In this document: in pieces, positions 25,790-34,511 of the stretch | Layout: every line of letters starts with the position of its first letter | Position numbering within the stretch: the first letter of the stretch is position 1 | NCBI RefSeq assembly: GCF_030150285.1 | Contig: NZ_JASLGE010000097.1 | Coordinates: 1 to 64,000 of the forward strand | Reading direction: 5' to 3' | Length of the DNA stretch: 64,000 nt | Origin: Pseudomonas sp. | GTDB taxonomy: Bacteria; Pseudomonadota; Gammaproteobacteria; Pseudomonadales; Pseudomonadaceae | Notes under the pieces: model-generated | What the model saw: the letters and a program-made list of their open reading frames with translations, nothing else | Told to the model about the DNA's origin: nothing | The model's database searches: none | Translations under genes and position numbers: made by a program

Positions 25790-26743
25790 TTAATTCAGGA
25801 TGACCAGCGCGGGGAATTCCGAGAGGTTTGACGAAGTGATGTGAGCCAGTGAGCGCACGATGTCCAGCGGTTGATCGAGGCGGTAATTACCGGTGACTGC
25901 GACATTGGCCAGCGTTTCGTTGTTGTTGATGATCCAGCCAGGGTAGTAGCGACGCACTTCGTCCAGCACCTTGCCCATCGGGCAGTTTTCGAACACCAGA
26001 CGGCCCTGCACCCAGGCCAGGTCGGTCTGAGGGTTGAGCTTGACCGGCTGGCCAAATCCGTTAGGCCCGATACTGACGCTGTTACCCGCCGACAAGCGCA
26101 TTTGTGCGCCCGCACTTTTTACCCTCAATTCAACATCGCCCCGTTGCACGCGCACTTGCGCTTCGCCATTGAGGTAGCTCACGGCAAAAGCGGTGTCACG
26201 CACGCTGGCGCGAACCGGGCCGGCGTCGAGCTGCAACGGCAACTCCAGGTTGGCCGGGACTTCAAAAAAGGCTTCGCCCTGATACAGCCGCGCAGTGCCC
26301 TGTGCGTTGACCAGGTGGCTGGAAAACGCGGAGTTGGTGTTCAGTAACACCTTTGACCCGTCTTCAAGTTGCAGGTGCTGGCGCTCGCCAACCACGGTCA
26401 GGTGATCGGCTTGCAGGCGCATCGGCACATTGCTGTAAGCCCCTACCGTCAGCACCAGTACAGCGGCCGTGGCCAGGTGTTTCCAGTGACGAGCGAGGCG
26501 GCGCAACAGGTGGGGGGCGCGCCGGGTTTGCAGGGCGTGCGCGGCCGCCAGCACCGGTTCACCATTCCACACGGCGTTAGCCTTGGCGAAGGCCAGGGCG
26601 TGAGCAGGGTCGGCATTAAGCCAGGCATTAAAGGCGCGCTGTTGTTCTTCATTCGCGCACTCAAGGGTAATCAGCCAGTCCAGTGCCTGATCCATTGCGC
26701 TGTCTTGCAGCACGTCTTGAGCAGAGGTGTGAGTGTCCGTCAC
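25790..26743 (-). CDS. FecR-family anti-sigma factor
   Basis: 317 residues. The cytoplasmic domain (about 1-85, ALDWLITLECANEEQQRAFNAWLNADPAH) contacts the sigma factor. A membrane helix lies at about 95-112 (LATAAVLVLTVGAY), and the FecR periplasmic domain follows (FFEVPANLELPLQLDAGPVRA). It relays haem-receptor occupancy to the ECF sigma factor next to it (53 bases upstream). Order sigma, anti-sigma, receptor is that of HurI/HurR or HxuI/HxuR cell-surface signalling. Confidence 0.9.
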   Translation of the reverse strand: MTDTHTSAQDVLQDSAMDQALDWLITLECANEEQQRAFNAWLNADPAHALAFAKANAVWNGEPVLAAAHALQTRRAPHLLRRLARHWKHLATAAVLVLTVGAYSNVPMRLQADHLTVVGERQHLQLEDGSKVLLNTNSAFSSHLVNAQGTARLYQGEAFFEVPANLELPLQLDAGPVRASVRDTAFAVSYLNGEAQVRVQRGDVELRVKSAGAQMRLSAGNSVSIGPNGFGQPVKLNPQTDLAWVQGRLVFENCPMGKVLDEVRRYYPGWIINNNETLANVAVTGNYRLDQPLDIVRSLAHITSSNLSEFPALVILN

Positions 26744-26796
26744 AGATGTTCCTTGGCAGTCTCAGGCATTTTCGCGGCATCGATCGACTGTCAAGG

Positions 26797-27315
26797 TTAA
26801 GGCTGATTCAGTCTGTCGGCTACCCCGATGCAAATGGCCATGATCAATTTCAGTTCCTTTTGAACGGTGCTCAATGAAACGTCCAACTCCTGGGCTATCT
26901 CCTGATAACTGCAGCCATGCAGACGGCTAAGGATAAAGATCCGTTGCTGGCGGGCGCTTAACTGGCTCAGGCTCACACTTAAACGCTCCAGTAATTGCGC
27001 CGCCTGGTGGGCTTCTTCAGGGGTGCTGAGCGGTGAAGCGACCCCTTCAATGATTTCCGTCGGCACATCGTCGACCACCGTGCGCGATTGAATACGGCGC
27101 GCGCGCAGATGATCAAGCGCCAGATTGCGCGCAGTCTGGTACACAAACGGCTCAAGATGCTCCACGGTGCGCTCGTTAAGGGCACGGGTGACGCGCAAAT
27201 AGGTCTCTTGCAGCAAGTCTTCGGCGGTACTGTGGTTATTCACCATGCGCTCAAGCGTGCGCAGCAGCGTTACCCGCTGAGTGAGGAAGACTTGATTGAA
27301 GTGGGAGTGACTCAC
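26797..27315 (-). CDS. ECF sigma factor, FecI-like (haem uptake)
   Basis: 172 residues. Region 2 is at about 10-75 (NHSTAEDLLQETYLRVTRAL, FVYQTARNLALDHLRAR) and region 4 at about 110-165 (LSARQQRIFILSRLHGCSYQEIAQELDVSLSTV). It should direct transcription of the receptor-hemO genes when haem occupies the receptor. A Fur box lies 26 bases upstream of its start, so it is expected to be made only under iron limitation. Confidence 0.92.
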   Translation of the reverse strand: MSHSHFNQVFLTQRVTLLRTLERMVNNHSTAEDLLQETYLRVTRALNERTVEHLEPFVYQTARNLALDHLRARRIQSRTVVDDVPTEIIEGVASPLSTPEEAHQAAQLLERLSVSLSQLSARQQRIFILSRLHGCSYQEIAQELDVSLSTVQKELKLIMAICIGVADRLNQP

Positions 27316-27340
27316 AGGGCGACCCGACCGATTTTGAGCG

Positions 27341-27359
27341 AATGATAATGCTTATCATC
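27341..27359 (-). promoter_or_regulatory. Fur box of the haem-uptake sigma gene
   Basis: AATGATAATGCTTATCATC is a near-perfect inverted repeat of the Fur hexamer GATAAT and lies directly upstream of the ECF sigma gene. Confidence 0.85.
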
Positions 27360-27420
27360 TGTGCCGTTGGTCAAGTGATGTTTCAAAATGACCTGAATAA
27401 GCATCCTGCAAAGGGCCTTC

Positions 27421-27640
27421 GCACAAGCTCGCTCCTACGGATCACGGATGGCAGCGTTTGTAGGAACGAGCTTGCTCGTGATCTTTTGATCTGGCTTTTG
27501 ATTTAAAGCCTCCCCTTAAACCACGCTGGCCGATCGCGGAGGCCCACGGCGTAAAGCCGGAACCTTCAGTGGCCGTGACCGCAGCAATGGACAGGATTGC
27601 TGAACGACAGCGCGGCGTCGAAGACGGGGCGGCCCCTCCT
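27421..27640. repeat. Composite REP repeat, inverted copy of the 12.26-12.43 kb element
   Basis: The 40-base segment at 27430-27470 is the exact reverse complement of 12263-12302 (contains ACGGATCACGGATGGCAGCG). The module with ACGGCGTAAAGCCGGAACC followed by CGCAGCAATGGACAGG and CTGAACGACAGCGCGGCG (27546-27618) is the reverse complement of 12356-12428 with few changes. The gap 27316-27681 holds the Fur box and this repeat only. Confidence 0.75.
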
Positions 27641-27681
27641 ACAGGCGTTAGCCTGCGTGGTTTATGCAGGTGTATCGCGCG

Positions 27682-28146
27682 TTACACGCGCCCCTTCAAA
27701 TACGCGCTGTAATCAGGAATGCGGTGAGCGTGCGGCTGGCTCATCAGCGGGCTGCTGAGCAGGTAGTCGGCGCTGCATTCATTGCACGCCACCGGGATAT
27801 TCCACACGGCCGCCACCCGCAGCAGCGCCTTGATATCCGGGTCGTGAGGCTGAGGCTCGAACGGGTCCCAGAAGAACACCAGCATATCGACCTGTTGCTC
27901 GGCGATGCGCGCGCCCACTTGCTGATCGCCCCCCAAAGGCCCGCTGATCATGCTCTCAATCGGCAACCCCAGGCGTTGGCTCAACAGCGAGCCCGTGGTG
28001 CCGGTGGCACACAAGTCGTGCTGGCTGAGGGCCGATTTATGACGCTCGGCCCAGTCCAGCAAGAAACCCTTGCAGTGATCATGGGCCACCAGCGCGATGC
28101 GCTTGCGAGCCGCCAGAGTGGCGGTGGTGAAGCTGATACCGATCAT
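27682..28146 (-). CDS. mgsA: Methylglyoxal synthase
   Basis: 154 residues, as long as E. coli MgsA. Motifs: IALVAHDHCK at the N-terminus, ATGTTGSLL phosphate loop, SGPLGGDQQVGARI with a catalytic Asp, FFWDPFEPQPHDPDIKALLR and PVACN. It converts dihydroxyacetone phosphate to methylglyoxal and phosphate, a bypass used when phosphate is scarce. It begins 4 bases after gap, so the two are probably translated from one mRNA. Confidence 0.94.
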   Translation of the reverse strand: MIGISFTTATLAARKRIALVAHDHCKGFLLDWAERHKSALSQHDLCATGTTGSLLSQRLGLPIESMISGPLGGDQQVGARIAEQQVDMLVFFWDPFEPQPHDPDIKALLRVAAVWNIPVACNECSADYLLSSPLMSQPHAHRIPDYSAYLKGRV

Positions 28147-28150
28147 CGCG

Positions 28151-29152
28151 TTACTCCGCGTTGCACAGCGCCAGGCAGTTATCGAGCATGCGGTTCGAGA
28201 AGCCCCACTCGTTGTCGTACCAGGCCAGCACTTTGAGCAGCCTGCCGCTGACTTTGGTGTGATTGGCGTCGAAAATCGACGAAAGCGGGTTGTGGTTAAA
28301 GTCGCTCGATACCAGCGGCAAGGTGTTGTAGCCCAGCACTCTGGAATGCTGACTGGCTTCTTTGAACACCGCGTTGACGTGCTCGGCCGTGGCTTCTCGT
28401 TTGAGTTCCACGGTCAGGTCGACCAGTGACACGTTGATCACCGGTACGCGAACCGCCATGCCGGTCAGTTTGCCCGCCAGTTCCGGCAGCACCAGGCCTA
28501 CCGCTTCGGCTGCGCCGGTCTTACTCGGGATCATGTTCTGGGTGGCCGAACGCGCGCGGTAAGGGTCGCTGTGGTAAACGTCGGTCAGGTTCTGATCATT
28601 GGTGTAGGCGTGGATGGTGGTCATCAGGCCGTTTTCAATGCCGAATTCGCGGTGCAGGATTTGCGCCACCGGAGCCAGACAGTTGGTGGTGCACGAGGCG
28701 TTGGAGATGATCTGGTGCGATTGGCGCAGAATGTCGTGGTTCACGCCGTAGACGACCGTCGCATCGGCATTTTTACCGGGTGCAGAGATAATGACCTTGC
28801 GGGCGCCGGCCACAATATGGGCCTCGGCCTTGCTGCGCTCGGTGAACAGGCCCGTGCATTCGAACACCACGTCAACCTTCAAGGCGGCCCACGGCAGTTC
28901 AGCCGGGTTGCGAATGGCCGTGACAGCAATACGGTCACCGTTGACGGTCAGGCTCTCCTGGTCATGCTCGACAGTGGCATCGAAGGTGCCATGAACGGTG
29001 TCATATTTGAGCAGGTGAGCATTGATGGAACTGTCACCCAGGTCATTGATGGCGACGACCTGCAAGTCCTGACGGTAGCCTTGGGTATACAGTGCACGCA
29101 GGACGTTGCGGCCGATACGGCCAAAGCCATTGATTGCAATTCGTAGTGTCAT
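28151..29152 (-). CDS. gap: Glyceraldehyde-3-phosphate dehydrogenase
   Basis: 333 residues. The NAD-binding start is MTLRIAINGFGRIGRNVLRA. The catalytic cysteine is in SNASCTTNCLAPV and the partner His is in TTIHAYTNDQ. It oxidises glyceraldehyde-3-phosphate to 1,3-bisphosphoglycerate, taking the triose released by Eda. The start at 29152 gives the family's N-terminus; longer readings add 57 unconserved residues over the promoter. It is divergent from edd with HexR boxes between them, so it is the glucose-induced Gap of pseudomonads. Confidence 0.96.
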   Translation of the reverse strand: MTLRIAINGFGRIGRNVLRALYTQGYRQDLQVVAINDLGDSSINAHLLKYDTVHGTFDATVEHDQESLTVNGDRIAVTAIRNPAELPWAALKVDVVFECTGLFTERSKAEAHIVAGARKVIISAPGKNADATVVYGVNHDILRQSHQIISNASCTTNCLAPVAQILHREFGIENGLMTTIHAYTNDQNLTDVYHSDPYRARSATQNMIPSKTGAAEAVGLVLPELAGKLTGMAVRVPVINVSLVDLTVELKREATAEHVNAVFKEASQHSRVLGYNTLPLVSSDFNHNPLSSIFDANHTKVSGRLLKVLAWYDNEWGFSNRMLDNCLALCNAE

Positions 29153-29175
29153 GGAAAGCGCCTGCCATCGATTTG

Positions 29176-29190
29176 TTGTTGGAATTACAA
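29176..29190. promoter_or_regulatory. HexR operator on the gap side
   Basis: TTGT-TGGAATT-ACAA fits the HexR consensus TTGT-N7/8-ACAA exactly and lies 24 bases upstream of the gap start. Confidence 0.75.
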
Positions 29191-29237
29191 GATTATTCTC
29201 ATAAAAATAGAAAACAAGCCATTTAAGTGGCAATATT

Positions 29238-29252
29238 TTGTTCAATCTACAA
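29238..29252. promoter_or_regulatory. HexR operator on the edd side
   Basis: TTGT-TCAATCT-ACAA is a second exact HexR box, 62 bases from the first and 110 bases upstream of edd. Confidence 0.75.
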
Positions 29253-29361
29253 CGAGTGACCTGAATCAACGGGTCCGAATGATTGAAGTCGCGCCGCGTC
29301 GCGCTTCGGTCAGCATAGGACACGTGCAGGTCGCCACATCCGTTAGCCTGGAGTTCTACAC

Positions 29362-31188
29362 ATGCATCCCCGCGTTCTTGAAGTGACCGAGCGTCTTATT
29401 GCCCGCAGTCGAGCGACCCGCGAGGCGTACCTGGCGCTTATTCGCGGTGCCGCCAGTGACGGCCCGCAACGCGGCAAGTTGCAGTGCGCCAACTTCGCCC
29501 ATGGCGTGGCGGGGTGTGGCACGGAAGATAAAAACACCTTGCGCCTGATGAACGCGGCTAACGTGGCCATTGTTTCGTCCTATAACGACATGCTCTCGGC
29601 GCACCAGCCTTACGAGCATTTTCCTGAACAGATCAAAAAAGCCCTGCGCGAAGTTGGCTCGGTGGGGCAGTTTGCGGGCGGTACGCCAGCAATGTGTGAC
29701 GGCGTGACACAGGGCGAAGCGGGTATGGAACTGAGCTTGCTGAGCCGCGAAGTGATTGCCTTGTCGACCGCTGTGGCGCTGTCGCACAACATGTTCGACG
29801 CGGCCCTGATGCTGGGCATCTGCGACAAAATCGTGCCGGGTCTGTTGATGGGCGCGTTGCGCTTCGGTCACTTGCCGACGATCTTTGTGCCGGGCGGGCC
29901 GATGCCATCGGGTATTTCCAACAAGGAAAAGGCTGACGTTCGCCAGCGTTATGCCGAGGGCAAGGCCAGCCGCGAAGAGCTGCTGGAGTCAGAGATGAAG
30001 TCTTACCACAGCCCGGGTACTTGCACGTTTTATGGCACGGCCAACACCAACCAGTTGCTGATGGAGGTCATGGGCCTGCATTTGCCGGGGGCCTCTTTCG
30101 TCAACCCTTACACGCCATTGCGCGATGCCCTGACTCGCGAAGCGGCGCACCAAGTGACCCGTCTTACCCAGCAAAATGGCAGTTTCACGCCGCTGGGCGA
30201 GATTGTTGACGAGCGTTCGCTGGTCAACTCTATCGTTGCCCTGCACGCGACCGGTGGCTCCACCAACCACACCCTGCACATGCCGGCAATTGCCATGGCG
30301 GCGGGTATTCAGTTGACATGGCAAGACATGGCCGACCTGTCCGAGGTGGTACCGACGCTGTCCCACGTGTACCCGAACGGCAAGGCCGACATCAACCACT
30401 TCCAGGCGGCGGGTGGCATGGCTTTTCTGATCCGCGAACTGCTCGAAGCCGGATTGCTGCATGAAAACGTCAACACCGTGGCGGGCTTTGGCCTGAGCCG
30501 CTACACCCGCGAACCGTTCCTGGTGGACGGCGAACTGGTGTGGCGCGATGGCCCGGTTGAAAGCCTCGATGAGTCGATTTTGCGCCCGGTGGCGCGCGCG
30601 TTTTCGGCTGAAGGGGGCTTGCGGGTCATGGAGGGCAACTTGGGGCGCGGTGTCATGAAAGTGTCGGCGGTTGCCCCCGAGCATCAAATTGTCGAAGCCC
30701 CGGCGCGGGTGTTTCAGGACCAGCAAGAACTGGCCGATGCGTTCAAGGCGGGTGAGCTGGAGCGCGATTTTGTGGCGGTGATGCGCTTTCAGGGCCCGCG
30801 CTCCAATGGTATGCCGGAGTTGCACAAAATGACGCCGTTTCTGGGCGTGCTGCAAGACCGCGGCTTTAAGGTGGCGCTGATTACCGACGGGCGCATGTCC
30901 GGGGCTTCAGGCAAAATTCCGGCGGCCATTCATGTCAGCCCCGAAGCGGCTATTGGCGGTGCACTGGCGCGCGTGCTGGACGGCGATATCATCCGGGTCG
31001 ACGGCGTTAAAGGCACGTTGCAACTGTTGGTGGACGAGGCCGCGTTTGCCGCTCGCACTCCGGCCGTCGGTACCTTGAGCAACGCGGTCGGCACCGGGCG
31101 TGAGTTGTTTGCGTTTATGCGCCAGGCCTTCAGTTCGGCCGAGCAGGGCGCGAGTACTTTCACTTCGTCGCTGGAAACCCTCAAATGA
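29362..31188 (+). CDS. edd: 6-phosphogluconate dehydratase
   Basis: 608 residues, the IlvD/Edd family length. Cluster-binding and family motifs: GTPAMCDGVTQGEAGMELS, GICDKIVPGLLMGALR, HATGGSTNHTLH and GRMSGASGKIPAAIHV. Edd makes 2-keto-3-deoxy-6-phosphogluconate from 6-phosphogluconate with a 4Fe-4S cluster, the first reaction special to the Entner-Doudoroff route. GGAG precedes the start. It overlaps glk by 4 bases (ATGA), so the two are translationally coupled. Confidence 0.97.
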   Translation: MHPRVLEVTERLIARSRATREAYLALIRGAASDGPQRGKLQCANFAHGVAGCGTEDKNTLRLMNAANVAIVSSYNDMLSAHQPYEHFPEQIKKALREVGSVGQFAGGTPAMCDGVTQGEAGMELSLLSREVIALSTAVALSHNMFDAALMLGICDKIVPGLLMGALRFGHLPTIFVPGGPMPSGISNKEKADVRQRYAEGKASREELLESEMKSYHSPGTCTFYGTANTNQLLMEVMGLHLPGASFVNPYTPLRDALTREAAHQVTRLTQQNGSFTPLGEIVDERSLVNSIVALHATGGSTNHTLHMPAIAMAAGIQLTWQDMADLSEVVPTLSHVYPNGKADINHFQAAGGMAFLIRELLEAGLLHENVNTVAGFGLSRYTREPFLVDGELVWRDGPVESLDESILRPVARAFSAEGGLRVMEGNLGRGVMKVSAVAPEHQIVEAPARVFQDQQELADAFKAGELERDFVAVMRFQGPRSNGMPELHKMTPFLGVLQDRGFKVALITDGRMSGASGKIPAAIHVSPEAAIGGALARVLDGDIIRVDGVKGTLQLLVDEAAFAARTPAVGTLSNAVGTGRELFAFMRQAFSSAEQGASTFTSSLETLK

Positions 31189-32141
31189 AGCTCGCCCTTG
31201 TCGGTGATATCGGCGGTACCAACGCGCGTTTTGCCCTGTGGGACAACGGGCAGTTAAGTTCGGTCCGCGTCCTGGCCACGGCCGATTTCGCCTGCCCGCA
31301 GGCGGCTGTCAGGCACTACCTCGATGACCTCAACATAGCCCTGGGCACGGTGGGCTCTGTGTGCCTGTCGGTGGCCGGGCCTGTGAGTGGCGATGAGTTT
31401 CGCTTCACCAACAATCACTGGCGCTTGAGCCGTTCGGTGTTTTGCCATGATCTGCAGGTGGACAACCTGCTGCTGATCAACGACTTCAATGCGATGGCGC
31501 TGGGCATGACCTGCCTGGCCCCCGAAGACGTACGCCAAGTGTGCCCCGGCCTCGCGGAGCCCGAGCGGCCGGCAGTGGTGATCGGGCCGGGTACCGGGCT
31601 GGGCGTGGGCACTCTGCTGAATCTGGGTGAGGGCCAATGGATGGCTTTGCCGGGGGAGGGCGGCCACGTTGACCTGCCCGTGAGCAACCCGCGCGAAGTG
31701 CAATTGTGGCAACACATCTACAACGACATCGGCCATGTCAGTGCGGAAACCATTCTGAGCGGCAGCGGTTTGCCGCGTGTGTATCGGGCCATCTGCGCCG
31801 TCGAGGGTCATACGCCGGTGCTCGACAGCGACCGTGCCATTACCGCTGCGGCCCTGGCAGGTGACCCGGTGGCGCTGCAAGTGCTCGAGCAGTTCAGTTG
31901 CTGGTTGGGGCGCGTGGCGGGCAATAACGTGCTGACCGTCGGCGGCCGTGGCGGGGTGTACATCGTGGGGGGCGTGGTGCCGCGCTTTGCGGATATTTTC
32001 CTGGCCAGCGGTTTTGCCAAAAGCTTCACGGACAAAGGCTGCATGAGTGATTACCTTAAGGGGATTCCAGTGTGGCTGGTCACGGCACCGTATTCGGGGT
32101 TGATGGGGGCGGGCGTAGCGTTGCAACAAGCGTTTGGTTGA
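31185..32141 (+). CDS. glk: Glucokinase
   Basis: 318 residues, the proteobacterial group A glucokinase. ATP phosphate loop GDIGGTNARFALW at 7-19, sugar-binding LLINDFNAMALG, and IGPGTGLGVGTL. It phosphorylates cytoplasmic glucose delivered by GtsABCD. Its ATG overlaps the edd stop. Confidence 0.95.
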   Translation: MKLALVGDIGGTNARFALWDNGQLSSVRVLATADFACPQAAVRHYLDDLNIALGTVGSVCLSVAGPVSGDEFRFTNNHWRLSRSVFCHDLQVDNLLLINDFNAMALGMTCLAPEDVRQVCPGLAEPERPAVVIGPGTGLGVGTLLNLGEGQWMALPGEGGHVDLPVSNPREVQLWQHIYNDIGHVSAETILSGSGLPRVYRAICAVEGHTPVLDSDRAITAAALAGDPVALQVLEQFSCWLGRVAGNNVLTVGGRGGVYIVGGVVPRFADIFLASGFAKSFTDKGCMSDYLKGIPVWLVTAPYSGLMGAGVALQQAFG

Positions 32142-32170
32142 CCGCGCTTCGTGGGCGGGGCCTCCCGTCT

Positions 32171-32282
32171 TCGACGCCGCGCTGTTGCGCGGTAACCCTA
32201 GCCATTGCTGCGATAACGGCCACATAAGGTTCCGGCTTTACGCCGTGTTGCTTTGAAAGCGCAAAGTCACCAAACGCTCATA
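32171..32282. repeat. Composite intergenic repeat (third copy)
   Basis: CGACGCCGCGCTGTTGCGCG, then GCCATTGCTGCGATAACGGC and AAGGTTCCGGCTTTACGCCG, continuing to CAAAGTCACCAAACGCTCAT. The same modules occur at 12356-12428 and, inverted, at 27546-27625. It fills the glk-gltR spacer. Confidence 0.7.
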
Positions 32283-32304
32283 CCCCTACCACGGGGTGCC
32301 TAAA

Positions 32305-32312
32305 AACAATAA
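32305..32312 (+). promoter_or_regulatory. Candidate Hfq/Crc target before gltR
   Basis: AACAATAA (AAnAAnAA) touches the ribosome-binding AAGGA of gltR at 32311-32315, the position used for catabolite repression of translation in Pseudomonas. Confidence 0.5.
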
Positions 32313-32323
32313 GGAATACCGCT

Positions 32324-33061
32324 GTGAGCGCACTCGGCAAATCCATTTTGCTGGTCGATGACGATCAGGAAATTCGTGACCTGCTTGATCTTTATCTGAG
32401 TCGCGCCGGTTTTGCGGTGCGGGCCGTGGGAGATGGCGCAGGGTTGCGGCAGGCGCTGGAACAGGGCAGCAGCGACTTGTTGATCCTGGATGTCATGCTC
32501 CCCGACGAAGATGGCTTCAGCCTGTGCCGCTGGGTGCGGCAACACCCGCGTTTTGCTCAAACCCCGATCATCATGCTCACCGCCAGCTCTGATGAGGCTG
32601 ACCGCGTGATTGGCCTTGAGCTGGGCGCGGATGATTACTTGGGCAAGCCCTTTAGCCCTCGCGAGCTCCAGGCGCGGATCAAGGCGCTGTTGCGCCGTTC
32701 GCAATTTGCCAGTGTGGGCGTGGCGGGGGGGCATGACGTCATGGTGTTTGATGAGTGGCGGCTCAACACCGTGACTCATCGGCTGTTTCATCGTGACGGT
32801 GAAGAGGTGATTTTGTCGGGGGCCGACTTTGCCCTGCTCAAACTGTTTTTGGACAACCCGCAACAAATTCTTGATCGCGACACCATCGGCAACGCCACAC
32901 GTGGCCGCGACCTGATGCCCCTGGACCGTATCGTCGATATGGCCGTCAGCCGCTTGCGCCAGCGCCTGCGAGACACGGGCAAACCGCCCCGGCTGATTCG
33001 CACCGTCCGTGGCAGCGGCTATCAACTGGCCGCTGACGTCGTGATCAGCCATGGTCTTTAA
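32324..33061 (+). CDS. gltR: Response regulator GltR
   Basis: 245 residues. Receiver domain (about 8-122) with acidic pocket VDDDQE, phospho-acceptor D56 in LILDVMLP and the KPFSPRE lysine; OmpR-type winged helix at about 140-240 (RGRDLMPLDRIVDMAVSRLR). With GtrS it controls glucose transport genes. The start codon is GTG, 8 bases after AAGGA; no in-frame ATG exists before the receiver domain. It overlaps gtrS by 11 bases. Confidence 0.92.
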   Translation: MSALGKSILLVDDDQEIRDLLDLYLSRAGFAVRAVGDGAGLRQALEQGSSDLLILDVMLPDEDGFSLCRWVRQHPRFAQTPIIMLTASSDEADRVIGLELGADDYLGKPFSPRELQARIKALLRRSQFASVGVAGGHDVMVFDEWRLNTVTHRLFHRDGEEVILSGADFALLKLFLDNPQQILDRDTIGNATRGRDLMPLDRIVDMAVSRLRQRLRDTGKPPRLIRTVRGSGYQLAADVVISHGL

Positions 33062-34511
33062 AGGGCTGCGCAAACCCCGTTTGCCCCGGTCATTGCTGGG
33101 CCGCATGTTGTTGCTCACCTTGTTGGCCATACTGCTGGCGCAAACGCTGTCCAGCCTGATCTGGTTGTCCCAGTTGCGCACCACGCAACTGGAAGGCCTG
33201 GTCAACAGCGCTCGCAGCCTGGCGTACTCGATGAATGCCACCGTGACGTACTTGCGCTCGTTGCCCTTGGCCTATCGCCCGCTGGTGCTCGACCAGTTGC
33301 GCAGCATGGGCGGTACGCGCTTTGTCGTAAGCCTCAACGACAAACCACTGGACATGCAGGTGCTGGCCCCGACCCAGCGCAAGCAGGCCGTGCTGGAGGC
33401 GGTTGATCAAGTGTTGCGCCACTCCCTGGGCCCGCAGGTGGACCTCTCGGTGAAGTTTGTCAGCCCCCAGGACCTGCGTATCTTCAATGCCGGCTTGAAA
33501 CTCGATGAGCTGCCGCGTTCGTGGGCGCATTTCGCGTTGACCCTTGAGCCGGTCAACCCGCCGGTGCTGGTGACACAAATCCGCTTGGCCACGGACGAAT
33601 GGCTGTACATCGCCTCGCTGTTGCCGCAGCCCTACACCAGCCTTGAAGAGGAAGGGCTGCCCGCCTTGCAACTGTGGTTTATTGTGTTGAGCAGCCTGTT
33701 TTTACTGTTGTTTATCGGTGTGCTGGTGCATTGGCAAAGCCGCCCGCTCAAGCGCTTGGCGCGGGCGGCGCGTGATATGTCGCTGGGCGAAGACGAGGCC
33801 AAACCGGTTGCAATCGGCGGTGGCAGTGAAGTGGCGGAGGTGGCACGGGCGTTTAACACCATGCGGGCGCGTATCAGCCGTTACCTGACCGAGCGCGGCC
33901 AATTGTTCAGTGCTATTTCCCATGACCTGCGCACCCCCATCACGCGGTTGCGGTTGCGCGTGGAACTGCTTGAAGACGAGGCCCTGCAGCACAAATTCGG
34001 CCGCGATCTGGATGAGCTGGAAATGCTCGTCAAAGGCGCGCTGCAATGCGTAAAAGACACAGACATCCACGAAAATATCGAGCCGGTGGACCTGAACCTG
34101 TTGCTGGACTGCCTGATCGAGCCGTATCTGTTACCCCATGGAAATGGCCGCGTGACGGTGCAAGGGCAGGCGCTCAAGGCTTATCCAGGCAAACCGCTGG
34201 CGCTACGCCGGTGCATGGGCAACCTGATCGATAACGCGCTCAAGTACGGTCATAAGGCGCATTTGACCGTTGTGGACCATGAACGCGCCTTTGTATTGAC
34301 CGTTGATGATGAAGGCCCGGGCGTGCCACAGCAGCGTCTTGAACAGGTCTTTGAACCTCATGTTCGCCTGGCTGGACAGCAACAGGGCTACGGCCTGGGG
34401 CTCGGTATCGCGCGTAGCATTGCCCACAGCCATGGCGGCGAAGTGAGCTTGCAGAACCTGCGCGTCAAAGGCTTGCGCGTTACTTTGTATTTGCCTCGAA
34501 ATGCCGATTGA
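33051..34511 (+). CDS. gtrS: Sensor histidine kinase GtrS
   Basis: 486 residues. Membrane helices at about 17-39 and 206-228 enclose a periplasmic sensor domain. HAMP at about 229-282, phospho-acceptor H291 in FSAISHDLRTP, and an ATP-binding domain with NLIDNALKYG, DDEGPGVP and GYGLGLGIARS. GtrS senses 2-ketogluconate or 6-phosphogluconate in other pseudomonads and phosphorylates GltR. Its 3' end overlaps the convergent AP2-type gene by 32 bases. Confidence 0.92.
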   Translation: MVFKGLRKPRLPRSLLGRMLLLTLLAILLAQTLSSLIWLSQLRTTQLEGLVNSARSLAYSMNATVTYLRSLPLAYRPLVLDQLRSMGGTRFVVSLNDKPLDMQVLAPTQRKQAVLEAVDQVLRHSLGPQVDLSVKFVSPQDLRIFNAGLKLDELPRSWAHFALTLEPVNPPVLVTQIRLATDEWLYIASLLPQPYTSLEEEGLPALQLWFIVLSSLFLLLFIGVLVHWQSRPLKRLARAARDMSLGEDEAKPVAIGGGSEVAEVARAFNTMRARISRYLTERGQLFSAISHDLRTPITRLRLRVELLEDEALQHKFGRDLDELEMLVKGALQCVKDTDIHENIEPVDLNLLLDCLIEPYLLPHGNGRVTVQGQALKAYPGKPLALRRCMGNLIDNALKYGHKAHLTVVDHERAFVLTVDDEGPGVPQQRLEQVFEPHVRLAGQQQGYGLGLGIARSIAHSHGGEVSLQNLRVKGLRVTLYLPRNAD

